From an uncultured Clostridia bacterium (GTDB taxonomy: Bacteria > Bacillota > Clostridia > TANB77 > CAG-508), in NCBI GenBank assembly GCA_947629045.1, contig CANRCF010000002.1, positions 1-32,011 of the forward strand: DNA of 32,011 bases, given 5' to 3'. The notes under the pieces were generated by a model that saw nothing but the letters and a program-made list of their open reading frames with translations, had not been told where the DNA came from and did not search any database. This document shows positions 7,402 to 16,518 of the stretch, piece after piece; within the stretch, counting starts at the first letter, position 1, and each line of letters starts with the position of its first letter. The translations under genes were made by a program, and so were the position numbers.

Positions 7402-8346
7402 CTACATATTTATTTCTATTTCTACTTTTTTAAAATTATCTTTATCTGTTGTTTTCTGATATTCTTCATAATCCATGCAAACATTTTTAAACTGAATAGT
7501 TTCTCCACCATTATCATATTTATAAGCTATACCAAACTTAATATCAAAATTACTTTCATCATTTGGTTCTATTATTAATTTACTACTATCAACTTCAAAA
7601 ACTGATGAATTGTGTTCATTATCTTCTTTATCTATTAAAATAACATCTTTCTCATTTCTATTGTTGCTTAAACATATAGTAGTAGAATTATTGTTTATTA
7701 CAGAAATATTGTATATTTCATAATCTATATATATCAATTTGCTATTAATTTTAACAGTAATATTATTATTAACTTTCTTTCTATTCATCTGCCTTTTTCC
7801 TACGAAGCTACTTATGTTTATCTTTACTTCTTTTTCTTGTTCCGTAATAGTAATATAATCCACGTAGTTATTATTCGTTGTTTGTCCACCTGTTGCTAAA
7901 AGATTGTCTTCATAATAGGTAATTTTATAAGTATCATTTTGCCACAATTCTAAGTTATATATTTTTTTTGTTTTAAAAATATAATCAACATAATCATCAG
8001 TAAATTTTTTTAAATCTGGGTATAATACTTCTTTGCAATCTTCACTTAATAAATTATATGCCTCTTCATATTTTTTTTCATTACAATAGCTTACAAAATC
8101 ACGTATAAATTCAGCATCTTCTTTAACTTTTTCATTTGGAATTTTTTCATCACTAACTGCTGGTCTATTTGGAATTGTAACATCCTGTATTTTTGATGTA
8201 TTACTTTCAACTCTATTGTTTGAAATATTATTCTTCCTTATCACACTGTTTAAAAAATGAACAATAAAAATGATAAAGGCAAGCATACCTACTATGATTA
8301 AAATTTTCTGCTTATTTTCATGAAAGTATCTAATTATTTTTCTCAT
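7402..8346 (-). CDS. Single-pass membrane protein with NTF2-like domain (VirB8/TcpC-like)
   Basis: A 314-aa protein: basic N-terminus, one membrane helix at about residues 15-33, an Asn/Ser-rich linker to about 75, then an NTF2-like block (EFIRDFVSYCNEKKYEEAYN, LLSEDCKEVLYPDLKKF). A C-terminal beta-rich domain (about 190-314, ending VEIEINM) has a pattern resembling extracellular Ig-like strands. VirB8 and TcpC proteins, which bridge the inner channel and the outer parts of type IV machines, share the helix-plus-NTF2 layout, so this is my best role assignment. Ribosome site AAAGGAGG lies 9 nt before ATG 8346. The stop is 11 nt before the glucosaminidase start, in the same operon. It contains no in-frame CGG, unlike its NTF2-like neighbour. 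Confidence 0.78.
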   Translation of the reverse strand: MRKIIRYFHENKQKILIIVGMLAFIIFIVHFLNSVIRKNNISNNRVESNTSKIQDVTIPNRPAVSDEKIPNEKVKEDAEFIRDFVSYCNEKKYEEAYNLLSEDCKEVLYPDLKKFTDDYVDYIFKTKKIYNLELWQNDTYKITYYEDNLLATGGQTTNNNYVDYITITEQEKEVKINISSFVGKRQMNRKKVNNNITVKINSKLIYIDYEIYNISVINNNSTTICLSNNRNEKDVILIDKEDNEHNSSVFEVDSSKLIIEPNDESNFDIKFGIAYKYDNGGETIQFKNVCMDYEEYQKTTDKDNFKKVEIEINM

Positions 8347-8402
8347 TGGAATATGCCTCCTTTATCAAGTTACTAATTATAAAACATTATAATATCATCA
8401 TT

Positions 8403-11249
8403 TTAATACATCTTATGATATTTCTTTACATTTTTTAAGATTTCTTGTGCATTTATATTCGCATCATTTTGACTTAGAGCTGAATTTTTTCTCATTATTT
8501 GTTTTGTCCATGTATCAGTTAAAGTTTTTGTATAATCTTCGTTTGCCAATTTAGTAGGATCTTTTATTTTCTTTGCCCATTTTGTAGCTACAGTTGCTCT
8601 TACTTTTGCCATTTCATTCATTTGCTTTCTTCGTTCATCAGGTATTTCTATTACTTGTTTTCCATTTTTATCTTTTACTTCTTTTCCATTTTTATCTTTT
8701 TTGATGCTATTAGGGTTTTCCATCTTATATTCTTCTTCAAATTCTTTAGTTATGCCATCTTCTAATTTTAAAGTTTTAGCTATTTCTGATGTATCAGTAA
8801 TACCATAACTATACACTTCAGCAGCTCTTTCAGTTGCCTCTCGCAATTCTCTTCCAGATATCTCCCTTCCATCTGGTCTATAATTTTGTCTTATTTCTTC
8901 AATAAAGTTTTGATCTGTGGTAAGTTCTTCAATTCTCGCATTTACTCGTCTTTGAGTAGATGTTTTTCCTGAAAAACCTTCTCTAAATCCTTGTATTGGA
9001 ATATTTGCTGCTCTTCCAATTCCTCTTCCAATTCCTCCGACTCCTCTTGCTATACCATCTACTCCTCTATTTATTGAATTACCTAATCTATTACCTAATA
9101 CAGTTCCTCCAAGAGCCACTCCAGAAGCACCGTACTTTAAGATGTCACCATAATCGTCTCCTGTAATTCCAGCCATAAGTCCAAGAGAACCTATTGTTAC
9201 TGCACCAGCAGCTCTACCAACAGTTTTACCAGCCAAGTGAACTGCACCTTTACCGGCTTTTAAAGCTCCTTTTCCTATTCCTTTAATTGCATTAGTTCCT
9301 TTCTTTCTCCACCAATGCTTATTTCCTAGTGTCATAGATGCTTTATTGCTAATAGCTCTTCCGGCACTTTCCAAACCCTTTCCAAATCTTGTTTTTTCTT
9401 TATCTTGTTTTTCATCTTGCTGTGGAGTTGAATTTGTTTGATTATTTTCCTGTGTTTGTGGTCCTTGAGGATTTTGACTGTTATCAGTACCTCTCATTTC
9501 AGCAATTGTTTCATCATCTAAGCCCATCTCTCTTAATTCATCATCTGAATAATTTGAATAATCCATTCCTCCTTGTTCTTGATTTGCTTCTCTTGCCATA
9601 GCATCTCTTTCTTGTGGATCCCAATCTTCAGTTCCATACTTTTCATCATATGCATCTAACATCTGTTGTTGTATTGTTTGCTGTTCTCCACTGCCCTGTA
9701 CATTATTACTCTGTCTACTACCACCTTGAGTATTTCCAGACGGAGCTGTATCTGCGTATCCATCTATTCCAGTTGGTGCATTTGGATCTTCCAACTCTCC
9801 TTTGTCTTTAGTTCTTATATTATTTTGTCCATTATTTTTACTATCTTTTCCTCCATTTCCACCTTTTCCTCCTGAATGTCTTTTAACTGCACTTTGTATT
9901 AGTTGATTTGCCATTGCTCCACCTGCAAATGCACTTAAAGGACTTGCTGTTGAAGCTTGGTCAAATCCGAAGAATTTTCTTAATATTTTCTCTGCTGGTT
10001 TAATAGATGCTAATGCTACTATTGCATATATTGGATTACTAGCGGATAAATCTATTGCAGAAGTTATAAAAATAGTATAAATAATTAAGTGAAATGGTTG
10101 CAATAATGCATTAAAAACATATTCTTTTAGCCAACTATTAAAAGCCTGTGCCCTTCCATCTCTTAACTTATCAATTGGATAAGTAAGTGCCATAAGTGGA
10201 GATATAAAAGTTAAAAATGCCATTATTATGGTCCTTTTTAAATATGCAAATGTAAACATAACTGTATATATTACCAATGCTCCATAAAATATTAAATTTA
10301 ATAGTTTTTGTCCAATTGCTTCATATTGTACTTTAAATCTTATAAGCCCCATTAAATCTGTATTGAATTTTGATGCTGGTACTTCTTTACCATTAGCTGT
10401 TACACCAGCTGTTACCTCTACAGGGATTGGGTTTGAATAACTTGAATCTGATGATACACCTTTTGTTATTGCTTCTGTTACTTTTTGTGTTACTGTAATA
10501 GTAAATGCCATTATATAATGCATAAAGAATAATAAACACATTGCTACTAACCAATCCATTAACATTTGCTTATATTTTGATTTGTCGCTAGCAGTACTAC
10601 TTAATAGAATTCTAATACCAACATAAACCAAAATAATCATGAGACCAACAATTGCTAGATTTCTTAATGCTACATACCAACTAGCAACCATATCATGTAA
10701 TTGTATTGCAGTATCTCGTTGTTGCTCACTATCAGTAGTACTTGTATGTGAACTTTCTGGATTTATAAAATTTATATTAAAAGCAGGTATTTTTCCAGCA
10801 AAAATTCGGTCTGGCGAGTATTTTACTATAGGAATGGAATATTTTTTTACTCCTCTCCATCCTTGTTCAATATTACTTCCATCTATTGTTTGAGGGCTAG
10901 CATAATTAGTACCTGTTTGATATGCTGCTTCTGGATATTTTGAACTATCAAATTCTTCTACATTAACCAAGAAGAAATCGAAAATATCAGTATCTTTGTC
11001 TCCCTCTGAATCTTCCTCTACTAAACTATTGCCTGCTCTATTAAAACTTCCATCTACTAAAAAGGTTTGTAAAGCAGCCGGTATTACATCCAGCACCGTT
11101 GCAAAGAAATCAACTATTGGTCCAAATATTATACCTGCAGTCCATTTTGCACTAGAATAAGTAGGCAACACGAAGTTAATCAGTATTGCCATAATTATAA
11201 CTATTAGTATCTTTTGTATTATTTTTTTGCTACTAATTAGTTTTTTCAT
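8403..11249 (-). CDS. VirB6/TrbL-like polytopic channel protein with long cytoplasmic tail
   Basis: A 948-aa protein. It has a signal-like helix (residues 13-33), a second hydrophobic stretch near 40-65, and a soluble extracellular part to about 190. Then come about six membrane helices (near 195-215, 230-255, 315-335, 340-358, 380-400 and 403-418). A long hydrophilic tail follows from 430: Gln/Asn/Gly-rich low complexity, a Gly/Ala-rich stretch (about 640-740) and a charged helical C-terminus. This matches the integral channel component (VirB6/TrbL class) of Gram-positive type IV systems, though the tail is not conserved enough for me to name. Ribosome site AGGAGGAATTT-ATG; 12 nt after the VirB4 stop. 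Confidence 0.82.
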   Translation of the reverse strand: MKKLISSKKIIQKILIVIIMAILINFVLPTYSSAKWTAGIIFGPIVDFFATVLDVIPAALQTFLVDGSFNRAGNSLVEEDSEGDKDTDIFDFFLVNVEEFDSSKYPEAAYQTGTNYASPQTIDGSNIEQGWRGVKKYSIPIVKYSPDRIFAGKIPAFNINFINPESSHTSTTDSEQQRDTAIQLHDMVASWYVALRNLAIVGLMIILVYVGIRILLSSTASDKSKYKQMLMDWLVAMCLLFFMHYIMAFTITVTQKVTEAITKGVSSDSSYSNPIPVEVTAGVTANGKEVPASKFNTDLMGLIRFKVQYEAIGQKLLNLIFYGALVIYTVMFTFAYLKRTIIMAFLTFISPLMALTYPIDKLRDGRAQAFNSWLKEYVFNALLQPFHLIIYTIFITSAIDLSASNPIYAIVALASIKPAEKILRKFFGFDQASTASPLSAFAGGAMANQLIQSAVKRHSGGKGGNGGKDSKNNGQNNIRTKDKGELEDPNAPTGIDGYADTAPSGNTQGGSRQSNNVQGSGEQQTIQQQMLDAYDEKYGTEDWDPQERDAMAREANQEQGGMDYSNYSDDELREMGLDDETIAEMRGTDNSQNPQGPQTQENNQTNSTPQQDEKQDKEKTRFGKGLESAGRAISNKASMTLGNKHWWRKKGTNAIKGIGKGALKAGKGAVHLAGKTVGRAAGAVTIGSLGLMAGITGDDYGDILKYGASGVALGGTVLGNRLGNSINRGVDGIARGVGGIGRGIGRAANIPIQGFREGFSGKTSTQRRVNARIEELTTDQNFIEEIRQNYRPDGREISGRELREATERAAEVYSYGITDTSEIAKTLKLEDGITKEFEEEYKMENPNSIKKDKNGKEVKDKNGKQVIEIPDERRKQMNEMAKVRATVATKWAKKIKDPTKLANEDYTKTLTDTWTKQIMRKNSALSQNDANINAQEILKNVKKYHKMY

Positions 11250-11261
11250 AAATTCCTCCTA

Positions 11262-13238
11262 TTATGCTTGTCTTAAACTCCTATTTTTCATTTGCGCCAA
11301 TTTATTTAAGTTTGTTTCTACGAATTCAAATTCCTTTGCAGTAGGTTGTATTTGAAGTATTGCACTATCTGCACCTACTTTTAATAATCCTTCACCTTTA
11401 AAACAGGTTATTAAAAAGTTTGCTTCACCTTCACTTAGTTTAAATACCTCTTTTAAATATTGTATTTCTGATTTATCTTGTGCTAAAAATAGCTTTGTAT
11501 CTGATGATGTTAGAACTGCTTGTGCTTCTGGTTTTTCATAAAAGTCTTGGAATCTTTGTGAAATAATAGCAAGTGATACGTTTCTTTTTCTTGCACGACG
11601 TGCCATTGTATTTAAGAAGTCTACAGCTTCTGGGTATGGTAAAAGCATCCATGCCTCATCAACCAAAACTCTCTTTTTAGCAGCTTTCGTTCTATCTTCA
11701 CTATTTTTCTTAACATATTTTTCCCAAATCCATGCAAGTAATATTTGTTGTGCAAGTGGTCTTGCAAATCTTTCCTCTAATTGTGAAATATCCAAGTTTA
11801 TAAATAATGTGCCATCTAATAAATCAAATGTAGATTGTCCATCAAAATATGCCATTTGTCCATCATATTCTCTTATGTATTGTTTCATAACTTTTAATAA
11901 GTAGCTATAATGGAAATTGTAATCTGGATTTTTATTGTCTGCTGCCTTTTGCTCAATTCTTCTATACCATGAGCCAATTGTAGGCATTTTTTTCTTTTCT
12001 CTTCCTAACATATTTCCTTCTAATCCACTATTGGATGATTCATATAAACTGTTTGGATCAGATGTAATTCCATGTGCTGCATATTCTTCACTAACTGATT
12101 CAGCTATAATTTGCTTTGTAAGCTCATTTACTTCTTGACTTCTTGTACTTCCTCTTGCCATTGTAAGTAAGGCTTGTGTTACGTCTTCTACTTTATTTTC
12201 TACATTTAGCACTACTCTATCTTTACCTGTTATTTCATCTTTAATTACCTCTGTTTCAATATCAAAAATATTTATAACTGTTTTTGATGTTGGAGATAAT
12301 ACTACATTAATTCCACCTAGGCTTTCTGCAACTATGCTATACTCACCTTCAGCGTCTAGTGCTAAGCTCTGTATTCCCATTAATACTGCTGAACGTGAAA
12401 TTAAAGTTTTCATAGTAACTGATTTACCAGCACCAGATTTAGCAAATATAACCATGTTATAATTTGTTAAAGAATTGTGGAAGTTATCAAATAAAATTGG
12501 TACACCAGTTTGTTTATTAATTCCAAGTGGAATTCCTGTTGGGTGTCCTACTTCTGATGTAGTAAATGGAAATACTGTTCCCATAGATCTACGGTCAAAT
12601 GTATGTGTTTTTCTAATCTTATCATCCATTAAAGGCAAGTTTGATTGAAATGCTTCTTCTTGCATTGCCCATGCACTTTTTATATTAACTAGAGATTTTG
12701 ACATCTCTGTTGATAGTAGTTTTGTATATTTGTCTAAGTCTTCTAGGCTATATGCAAATAATGTTGCTACAATTGAAGCTTCATATAGTTTATTATAGCC
12801 TGCTGCAATTTCATCTCTTAATTGTTCTGCTTCATATCTTTTTTGTCCTAATGTGCTTTCTCTGTTGATATTTCCTCTATCTGCTGCCACAATTCTTTCT
12901 GTTTCTAGCTCATTTATAACCCTATTTAATTCATTCTGTGACCTTGATTCTTGTAATGGGTTAATGTATATTGAAGTGTTAATATCTCCAAATAAATACA
13001 TATCTCTAAATAATTCAGGGAATGTACACATTCTTGGAAGTGCTGATACAAAGAAACTTCTTGCATATCTTGTTACATTTGAGATTATTTCTAAGTGATC
13101 TATATTACTTGCATCTATTCCAGATGGTGCTATTAGTTCTTTAATGGTCTTTTTCTTTAAAATCTTATATTCATCTGGGTTTGTATAATCATTAAGCTGT
13201 TTTTGTAACTCTTCTTTTTGTTTCTTTTTCTTGCTCAT
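11262..13238 (-). CDS. virB4: VirB4-family type IV secretion ATPase
   Basis: A 658-aa cytoplasmic ATPase that powers assembly of type IV secretion channels and pili. An N-terminal VirB4/TraC-like domain covers about residues 50-230. The RecA-like motor follows, with Walker A KSGAGKS near residues 265-271, Walker B RVLVDEAW near 523-530, and the family's SLAIISQRFQDF block after it. Start at 13238 is fixed by AAGGAGGT 9-10 nt upstream. The gene begins inside the last 47 nt of the TraC-like gene, which suggests translational coupling. No CGG codon is used in frame. It is VirB4 rather than a coupling protein because the VirB4-type N-terminal domain is present and there are no N-terminal membrane helices. 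Confidence 0.95.
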   Translation of the reverse strand: MSKKKKQKEELQKQLNDYTNPDEYKILKKKTIKELIAPSGIDASNIDHLEIISNVTRYARSFFVSALPRMCTFPELFRDMYLFGDINTSIYINPLQESRSQNELNRVINELETERIVAADRGNINRESTLGQKRYEAEQLRDEIAAGYNKLYEASIVATLFAYSLEDLDKYTKLLSTEMSKSLVNIKSAWAMQEEAFQSNLPLMDDKIRKTHTFDRRSMGTVFPFTTSEVGHPTGIPLGINKQTGVPILFDNFHNSLTNYNMVIFAKSGAGKSVTMKTLISRSAVLMGIQSLALDAEGEYSIVAESLGGINVVLSPTSKTVINIFDIETEVIKDEITGKDRVVLNVENKVEDVTQALLTMARGSTRSQEVNELTKQIIAESVSEEYAAHGITSDPNSLYESSNSGLEGNMLGREKKKMPTIGSWYRRIEQKAADNKNPDYNFHYSYLLKVMKQYIREYDGQMAYFDGQSTFDLLDGTLFINLDISQLEERFARPLAQQILLAWIWEKYVKKNSEDRTKAAKKRVLVDEAWMLLPYPEAVDFLNTMARRARKRNVSLAIISQRFQDFYEKPEAQAVLTSSDTKLFLAQDKSEIQYLKEVFKLSEGEANFLITCFKGEGLLKVGADSAILQIQPTAKEFEFVETNLNKLAQMKNRSLRQA

Positions 13239-14421
13239 TATCTTTTGTACCTCCTTCTATTTGATTCGAATTTTTTCTTGGCCTTCCTCTTCTTTTCTTT
13301 GCTTCATCTCGTACCTTTTCTGTTGCTGTTTCTGCTATGTCTGAACCTATATACGCTTTATTTTGCTCAATTATTAGCTCTGCCATTTGTGCTATTAAGT
13401 CATCCATGTTATCTTCTTTTGCTTGTAATTCTATTTCTTTTTCAGATCTTGCTTCCATTACTTTTTCATTTGCCATATTAAATGCTTCTTTTTCTATTTT
13501 CTCATCTAAAACCTTCATCTTCTTATCTATTACATCTGGTGCAGTTGAATAAAGTTCGTTATAGCCTGCATTTAATGCTCTATCTACACCGTAAATTTCT
13601 GAATCATCACGGTTATATGCCACATATAGTAATTCTACTAATTCATTAGAATTTAACACTTTGCCATTTACACCACATACAGCAAGTGTTCTAATTACTG
13701 ATTGAGCTCTTGTGTATAATTCTGAGAAAGCTAAATTTCTAATTTCTTGTTTATCAAAATTAGTTTCGCCTAAGTCCTCTGGGTAGTATGGAACTGCAAT
13801 ATAATATTTTTGGCTTAATACACTTTTGTTTAAGCTCATTCTTTCCGTTGTATTTATAATATCTTTACCATATTCATAAAGGTTAGTTGCTTTTGTTAAT
13901 TCATAAAACTCTGCATTTAATTGTTCTTGTGTATAGCTACCTGAATCTACCATTCGTTCATATTTCTTTTTCTCTTTTTCAAGATTTTCTTGTATTTCTG
14001 CTACTTTTGTACGATAGTTTTGAATACTATTTTCTAAGTTTATTGTTCTTGTTTGTGTATATATTTGAATTGGATGTCTTAATGTATTTAAAAATTGCAC
14101 AAATCCTTCTTCTACCGCATTTTTCTCAACTGATGACATTAAGTCGTAGTTAATACCTTGACATTCTATTACCATTACATATTTACTACCATTTTTTACA
14201 GAAATCATGTTATCTTCTACCTTATCGAACTCCATAAAGTCTAATACAGAACCTACTGTAAATGTTTTTGTAGTTTTTCTTGATTTTGCATTTTCTTTAT
14301 TATTTAATCCGTTTTCGTCTGTTTGTTTTTTAGATTTAAAATATAATATACAAAGAATTCCAAGTAATACTAACATTGCGCATAAAATTCCAACTAATAT
14401 TATTGTCATTGTTTCAACCAT
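13192..14421 (-). CDS. TraC-like membrane protein (VirB4 N-terminal-domain relative without P-loop)
   Basis: A 409-aa protein with one membrane helix at about residues 5-27 and a linker. It then has a domain that reads like the N-terminal region of VirB4/TraC proteins (FVQFLNTLRHPIQIYTQTR), a coiled-coil stretch (about 130-165) and a basic tail (RRGRPRK). No Walker motifs are present, so it cannot hydrolyse ATP itself. It probably sits with PrgI at the membrane and docks the VirB4 ATPase encoded next. The ATG at 14421 is preferred over 14445 because AAGGAGG lies 8 nt before it; it overlaps the PrgI stop by 8 nt (ATGGTTGA). PrgI, TraC-like and VirB4 in this order is a recurring arrangement in monoderm bacteria. 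Family name is by motif only. Confidence 0.78.
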   Translation of the reverse strand: MVETMTIILVGILCAMLVLLGILCILYFKSKKQTDENGLNNKENAKSRKTTKTFTVGSVLDFMEFDKVEDNMISVKNGSKYVMVIECQGINYDLMSSVEKNAVEEGFVQFLNTLRHPIQIYTQTRTINLENSIQNYRTKVAEIQENLEKEKKKYERMVDSGSYTQEQLNAEFYELTKATNLYEYGKDIINTTERMSLNKSVLSQKYYIAVPYYPEDLGETNFDKQEIRNLAFSELYTRAQSVIRTLAVCGVNGKVLNSNELVELLYVAYNRDDSEIYGVDRALNAGYNELYSTAPDVIDKKMKVLDEKIEKEAFNMANEKVMEARSEKEIELQAKEDNMDDLIAQMAELIIEQNKAYIGSDIAETATEKVRDEAKKRRGRPRKNSNQIEGGTKDNEQEKETKRRVTKTA

Positions 14422-14758
14422 TGTTTTCTTCCTCCTTGTATACATATATTTTTTTACCTTTTGTTTTAAACTTTATAGCTCTCTTTATTATATCGTCTAA
14501 ATTTTCTCCTCCTGTTTTTTTAGCAAATTCAAATTTTCCAAGCTCTGGCATTTTAAAAGTTCCTATCATAAAACCAATTAATGCGAATATTGCTACAATT
14601 ACAATTCCTACTATTGCTATATTTAACGCAGAAAAAAGAAAATAAAATGGAAGTCCTATAGCACCTAAAGCAATAGTATAAATAAAGCTTTTTGTAGAAA
14701 ATATGAACAATATTCTACCTTCGCCTTTCACATTTCTAGGTAGTTCATATGTACCCAT
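14414..14758 (-). CDS. PrgI-family membrane protein
   Basis: A 114-aa protein that opens with the family's MGTYELPRNVKGEGRILF-type motif. Two adjacent membrane helices follow (about residues 26-44 and 47-70), then a short cytoplasmic tail. PrgI proteins belong to Gram-positive type IV secretion systems, where they accompany VirB4 and may stand in for VirB3. Ribosome site AAAGGAGG is 9-10 nt before ATG 14758. It is the first gene of the operon driven from the promoter at 14816-14845. Confidence 0.88.
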   Translation of the reverse strand: MGTYELPRNVKGEGRILFIFSTKSFIYTIALGAIGLPFYFLFSALNIAIVGIVIVAIFALIGFMIGTFKMPELGKFEFAKKTGGENLDDIIKRAIKFKTKGKKIYVYKEEENNG

Positions 14759-14815
14759 TTATTGTTTCCTCCTTTGTTTTAGTGATGTATCATAATCCTA
14801 ATTATACTTATATTA

Positions 14816-14845
14816 ATTATATCAAATAATAGCGAAAATTGTAAA
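14816..14845 (-). promoter_or_regulatory. Promoter of the PrgI-VirB4 operon
   Basis: On the minus strand, -35 TTTACA (14845-14840), 18-bp spacer and -10 TATAAT (14821-14816). The predicted start leaves a leader of about 50 nt before PrgI. Confidence 0.65.
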
Positions 14846-14853
14846 TAAAAAAC

Positions 14854-14882
14854 AAAAAAAAAGTGCATAAAATGCACTTTTT
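14854..14882 (-). terminator. Terminator after pilin 1
   Basis: Perfect 11-bp hairpin AAAAAGTGCAT/ATGCACTTTTT with a 3-nt loop and a long U-run on the minus strand, 38 nt after the stop of the pilin gene at 14920. It separates the pilin genes from the PrgI operon, whose promoter lies just downstream. Confidence 0.85.
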
Positions 14883-14919
14883 AATTTGTTTGTAATATGT
14901 ACGTAATATTTTTGTAATA

Positions 14920-15339
14920 TTATGCACCTGTTGTAGATGATAAAGAAGCTAAACCTACAACTACTTTTGTAATAGCTGATGCACCAAAAATTAAAACTGC
15001 ACCTACTAAATATGGAATCATTGTCTTTTTGTATTCTGCTTTTTCTGAAGCACTTCCCATCATGTATTTAATACCTAATACAAGTAAAACAACAACTGAT
15101 ACCACAACACCAACAGTTGTAATAATACCAATAATTTGGTTACCTATATCTACAACTTGGTCTGTTGCTCCTGAAGTTGTTCCATGTAATCTGTCTGCTA
15201 ATCCTCCTGCATCAACATCTGATCCTGTATCTCCAGCCCAATATGTTCCTGCACCGCTAGCGTTAACAATTGTTGGCATTGTAAAGAATAACATCATTAC
15301 AACTAGCATAATTGACATGATTTTCATAGTTTTTTTCAT
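14920..15339 (-). CDS. VirB2/TrbC-like pilin 1
   Basis: A 139-aa small secreted membrane protein. It has a signal peptide (residues 1 to about 27, ending VNA), a short Gly/Asp/Thr-rich region, then two membrane helices (about 69-88 and 105-128) separated by the loop GSASEKAEYKKTMIPY. This is the layout of VirB2/TrbC pilins, whose two helices pack into the conjugative pilus. The loop is nearly identical in pilin 3. ATG 15339 is chosen because GGAAGG lies 6 nt before it; the ATG at 15357 has no ribosome site. It ends before a strong terminator. Confidence 0.86.
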   Translation of the reverse strand: MKKTMKIMSIMLVVMMLFFTMPTIVNASGAGTYWAGDTGSDVDAGGLADRLHGTTSGATDQVVDIGNQIIGIITTVGVVVSVVVLLVLGIKYMMGSASEKAEYKKTMIPYLVGAVLIFGASAITKVVVGLASLSSTTGA

Positions 15340-15416
15340 AAATATCCTTCCTTTCATTTTATGAATTTTTATAATTATAATGTTTCATAATTTTGAAACA
15401 ATTTTAAAATCTAAAT

Positions 15417-15794
15417 TTATTTTAATAATAAAATTACTAATCTCCAAATACCAAATGCTCCAAATACTACTATACATCCCACTACAAATGGCATTAGTGA
15501 TTCTTTTACTTTTACTTTTTGTTCTACACTTCCTGTTATAAACTGTATTCCTAGAATTGCTCCTATAATAACGGCTATACCTGTTCCTATAGCTAGCAAT
15601 ATAGTATATATCTGTGTTGATACTCTTTTCATTGAACTATATGAAATTTGAGAGTCGCCTCCAGCAGCTTGACCATCAGATATAAAATTATCTGCTCCGC
15701 CAAATATTCCACTAGCTTTTACTATATTCATCGGATGTAGAATTATAGTGATTGCTAAAATTGTTAGAAATATTATACATATTTTTTTCACCAT
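15417..15794 (-). CDS. VirB2/TrbC-like pilin 2 (divergent)
   Basis: A 125-aa paralogue with the same plan: signal peptide (residues 1 to about 27), a short Gly-rich ectodomain, and two membrane helices (about 62-82 and 100-123). The loop is GSVEQKVKVKESLMPF, diverged from the EKAEYKKTMIPY loop of the other two copies. That suggests a minor or specialised subunit. The ribosome site is GAGAGGTG before ATG 15794, and the gene has its own promoter at 15815-15843. Confidence 0.83.
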   Translation of the reverse strand: MVKKICIIFLTILAITIILHPMNIVKASGIFGGADNFISDGQAAGGDSQISYSSMKRVSTQIYTILLAIGTGIAVIIGAILGIQFITGSVEQKVKVKESLMPFVVGCIVVFGAFGIWRLVILLLK

Positions 15795-15814
15795 AATTCA
15801 ACACCTCTCTTTTC

Positions 15815-15843
15815 ACTATATGTTCTATTCATTTTTTAATCAA
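15815..15843 (-). promoter_or_regulatory. Promoter of pilin 2
   Basis: Minus strand -35 TTGATT (15843-15838), 17-bp spacer, -10 TATAGT (15820-15815), with a leader of about 15 nt. It overlaps none of the neighbouring coding sequences. Confidence 0.55.
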
Positions 15844-15859
15844 TTTATATTTATGTTTT

Positions 15860-16324
15860 TTAAAAAGCGGTAAGGCTTGTTGCGTCTACTAGTTTTGCAA
15901 TTAAACCAACAATTATTGATGTTGATAATAAAAAGATTACTCCAATTATATATGGTATCATAGTTTTCTTATATTCTGCCTTTTCCTCTATACTTCCCAC
16001 CATATACTTAATTCCTAATATAATAGTAGTAATTACTGATATAGCTACACCCACTGTTGTAATTGCACCAATAATTTTATTTACTTTTGAAGTAATTGTA
16101 TCAACGTCTTCATCTGTTGAACCATCTATACCACCTATGTTCGGATTATATACACCCGGATTATTAAATGGGCTCGTACTTGTATCTGAACTACCTCCAC
16201 TATCGTCAGTAATTGTAACATCGTCAAAACCTGAATGGTGGGTTGCTTTAACAAAATTAGGAGTAACAACTATTGCTAAAATAAGTAATGTAATAAAAGC
16301 AAACATTTTTTTACTTTTTTTCAT
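15860..16324 (-). CDS. VirB2/TrbC-like pilin 3
   Basis: A 154-aa pilin-like protein with a signal peptide (residues 1-27, ending VKA) and an Asp/Ser/Asn-rich ectodomain longer than in its paralogues. It has two membrane helices (about 90-110 and 126-147) and the loop GSIEEKAEYKKTMIPY, shared with pilin 1. It is the first gene of the secretion locus, with ribosome site AAAGGAGG and a consensus promoter at 16414-16442. Three tandem pilin-like genes imply either a mixed pilus or functional specialisation. Confidence 0.86.
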   Translation of the reverse strand: MKKSKKMFAFITLLILAIVVTPNFVKATHHSGFDDVTITDDSGGSSDTSTSPFNNPGVYNPNIGGIDGSTDEDVDTITSKVNKIIGAITTVGVAISVITTIILGIKYMVGSIEEKAEYKKTMIPYIIGVIFLLSTSIIVGLIAKLVDATSLTAF

Positions 16325-16413
16325 AGTTTTTCCTCCTTTGTAATATAATCACCAAATTTATATAATAACTGTATAAATTCTCTTAATAACACTATTATAT
16401 ATAATTAATACTT

Positions 16414-16442
16414 ATTATACAACATTTTTTGCATATTTTCAA
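16414..16442 (-). promoter_or_regulatory. Promoter of the pilin cluster (pilin 3)
   Basis: Minus strand -35 TTGAAA (16442-16437), exact 17-bp spacer and -10 TATAAT (16419-16414). The leader is about 80 nt. Confidence 0.72.
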
Positions 16443-16518
16443 GTATTATATTAACATATCTTATTTTTGTTTGCTATGTTTTTATATAAATGTAATAAAA
16501 ATGTAATAATTTTGTAAC

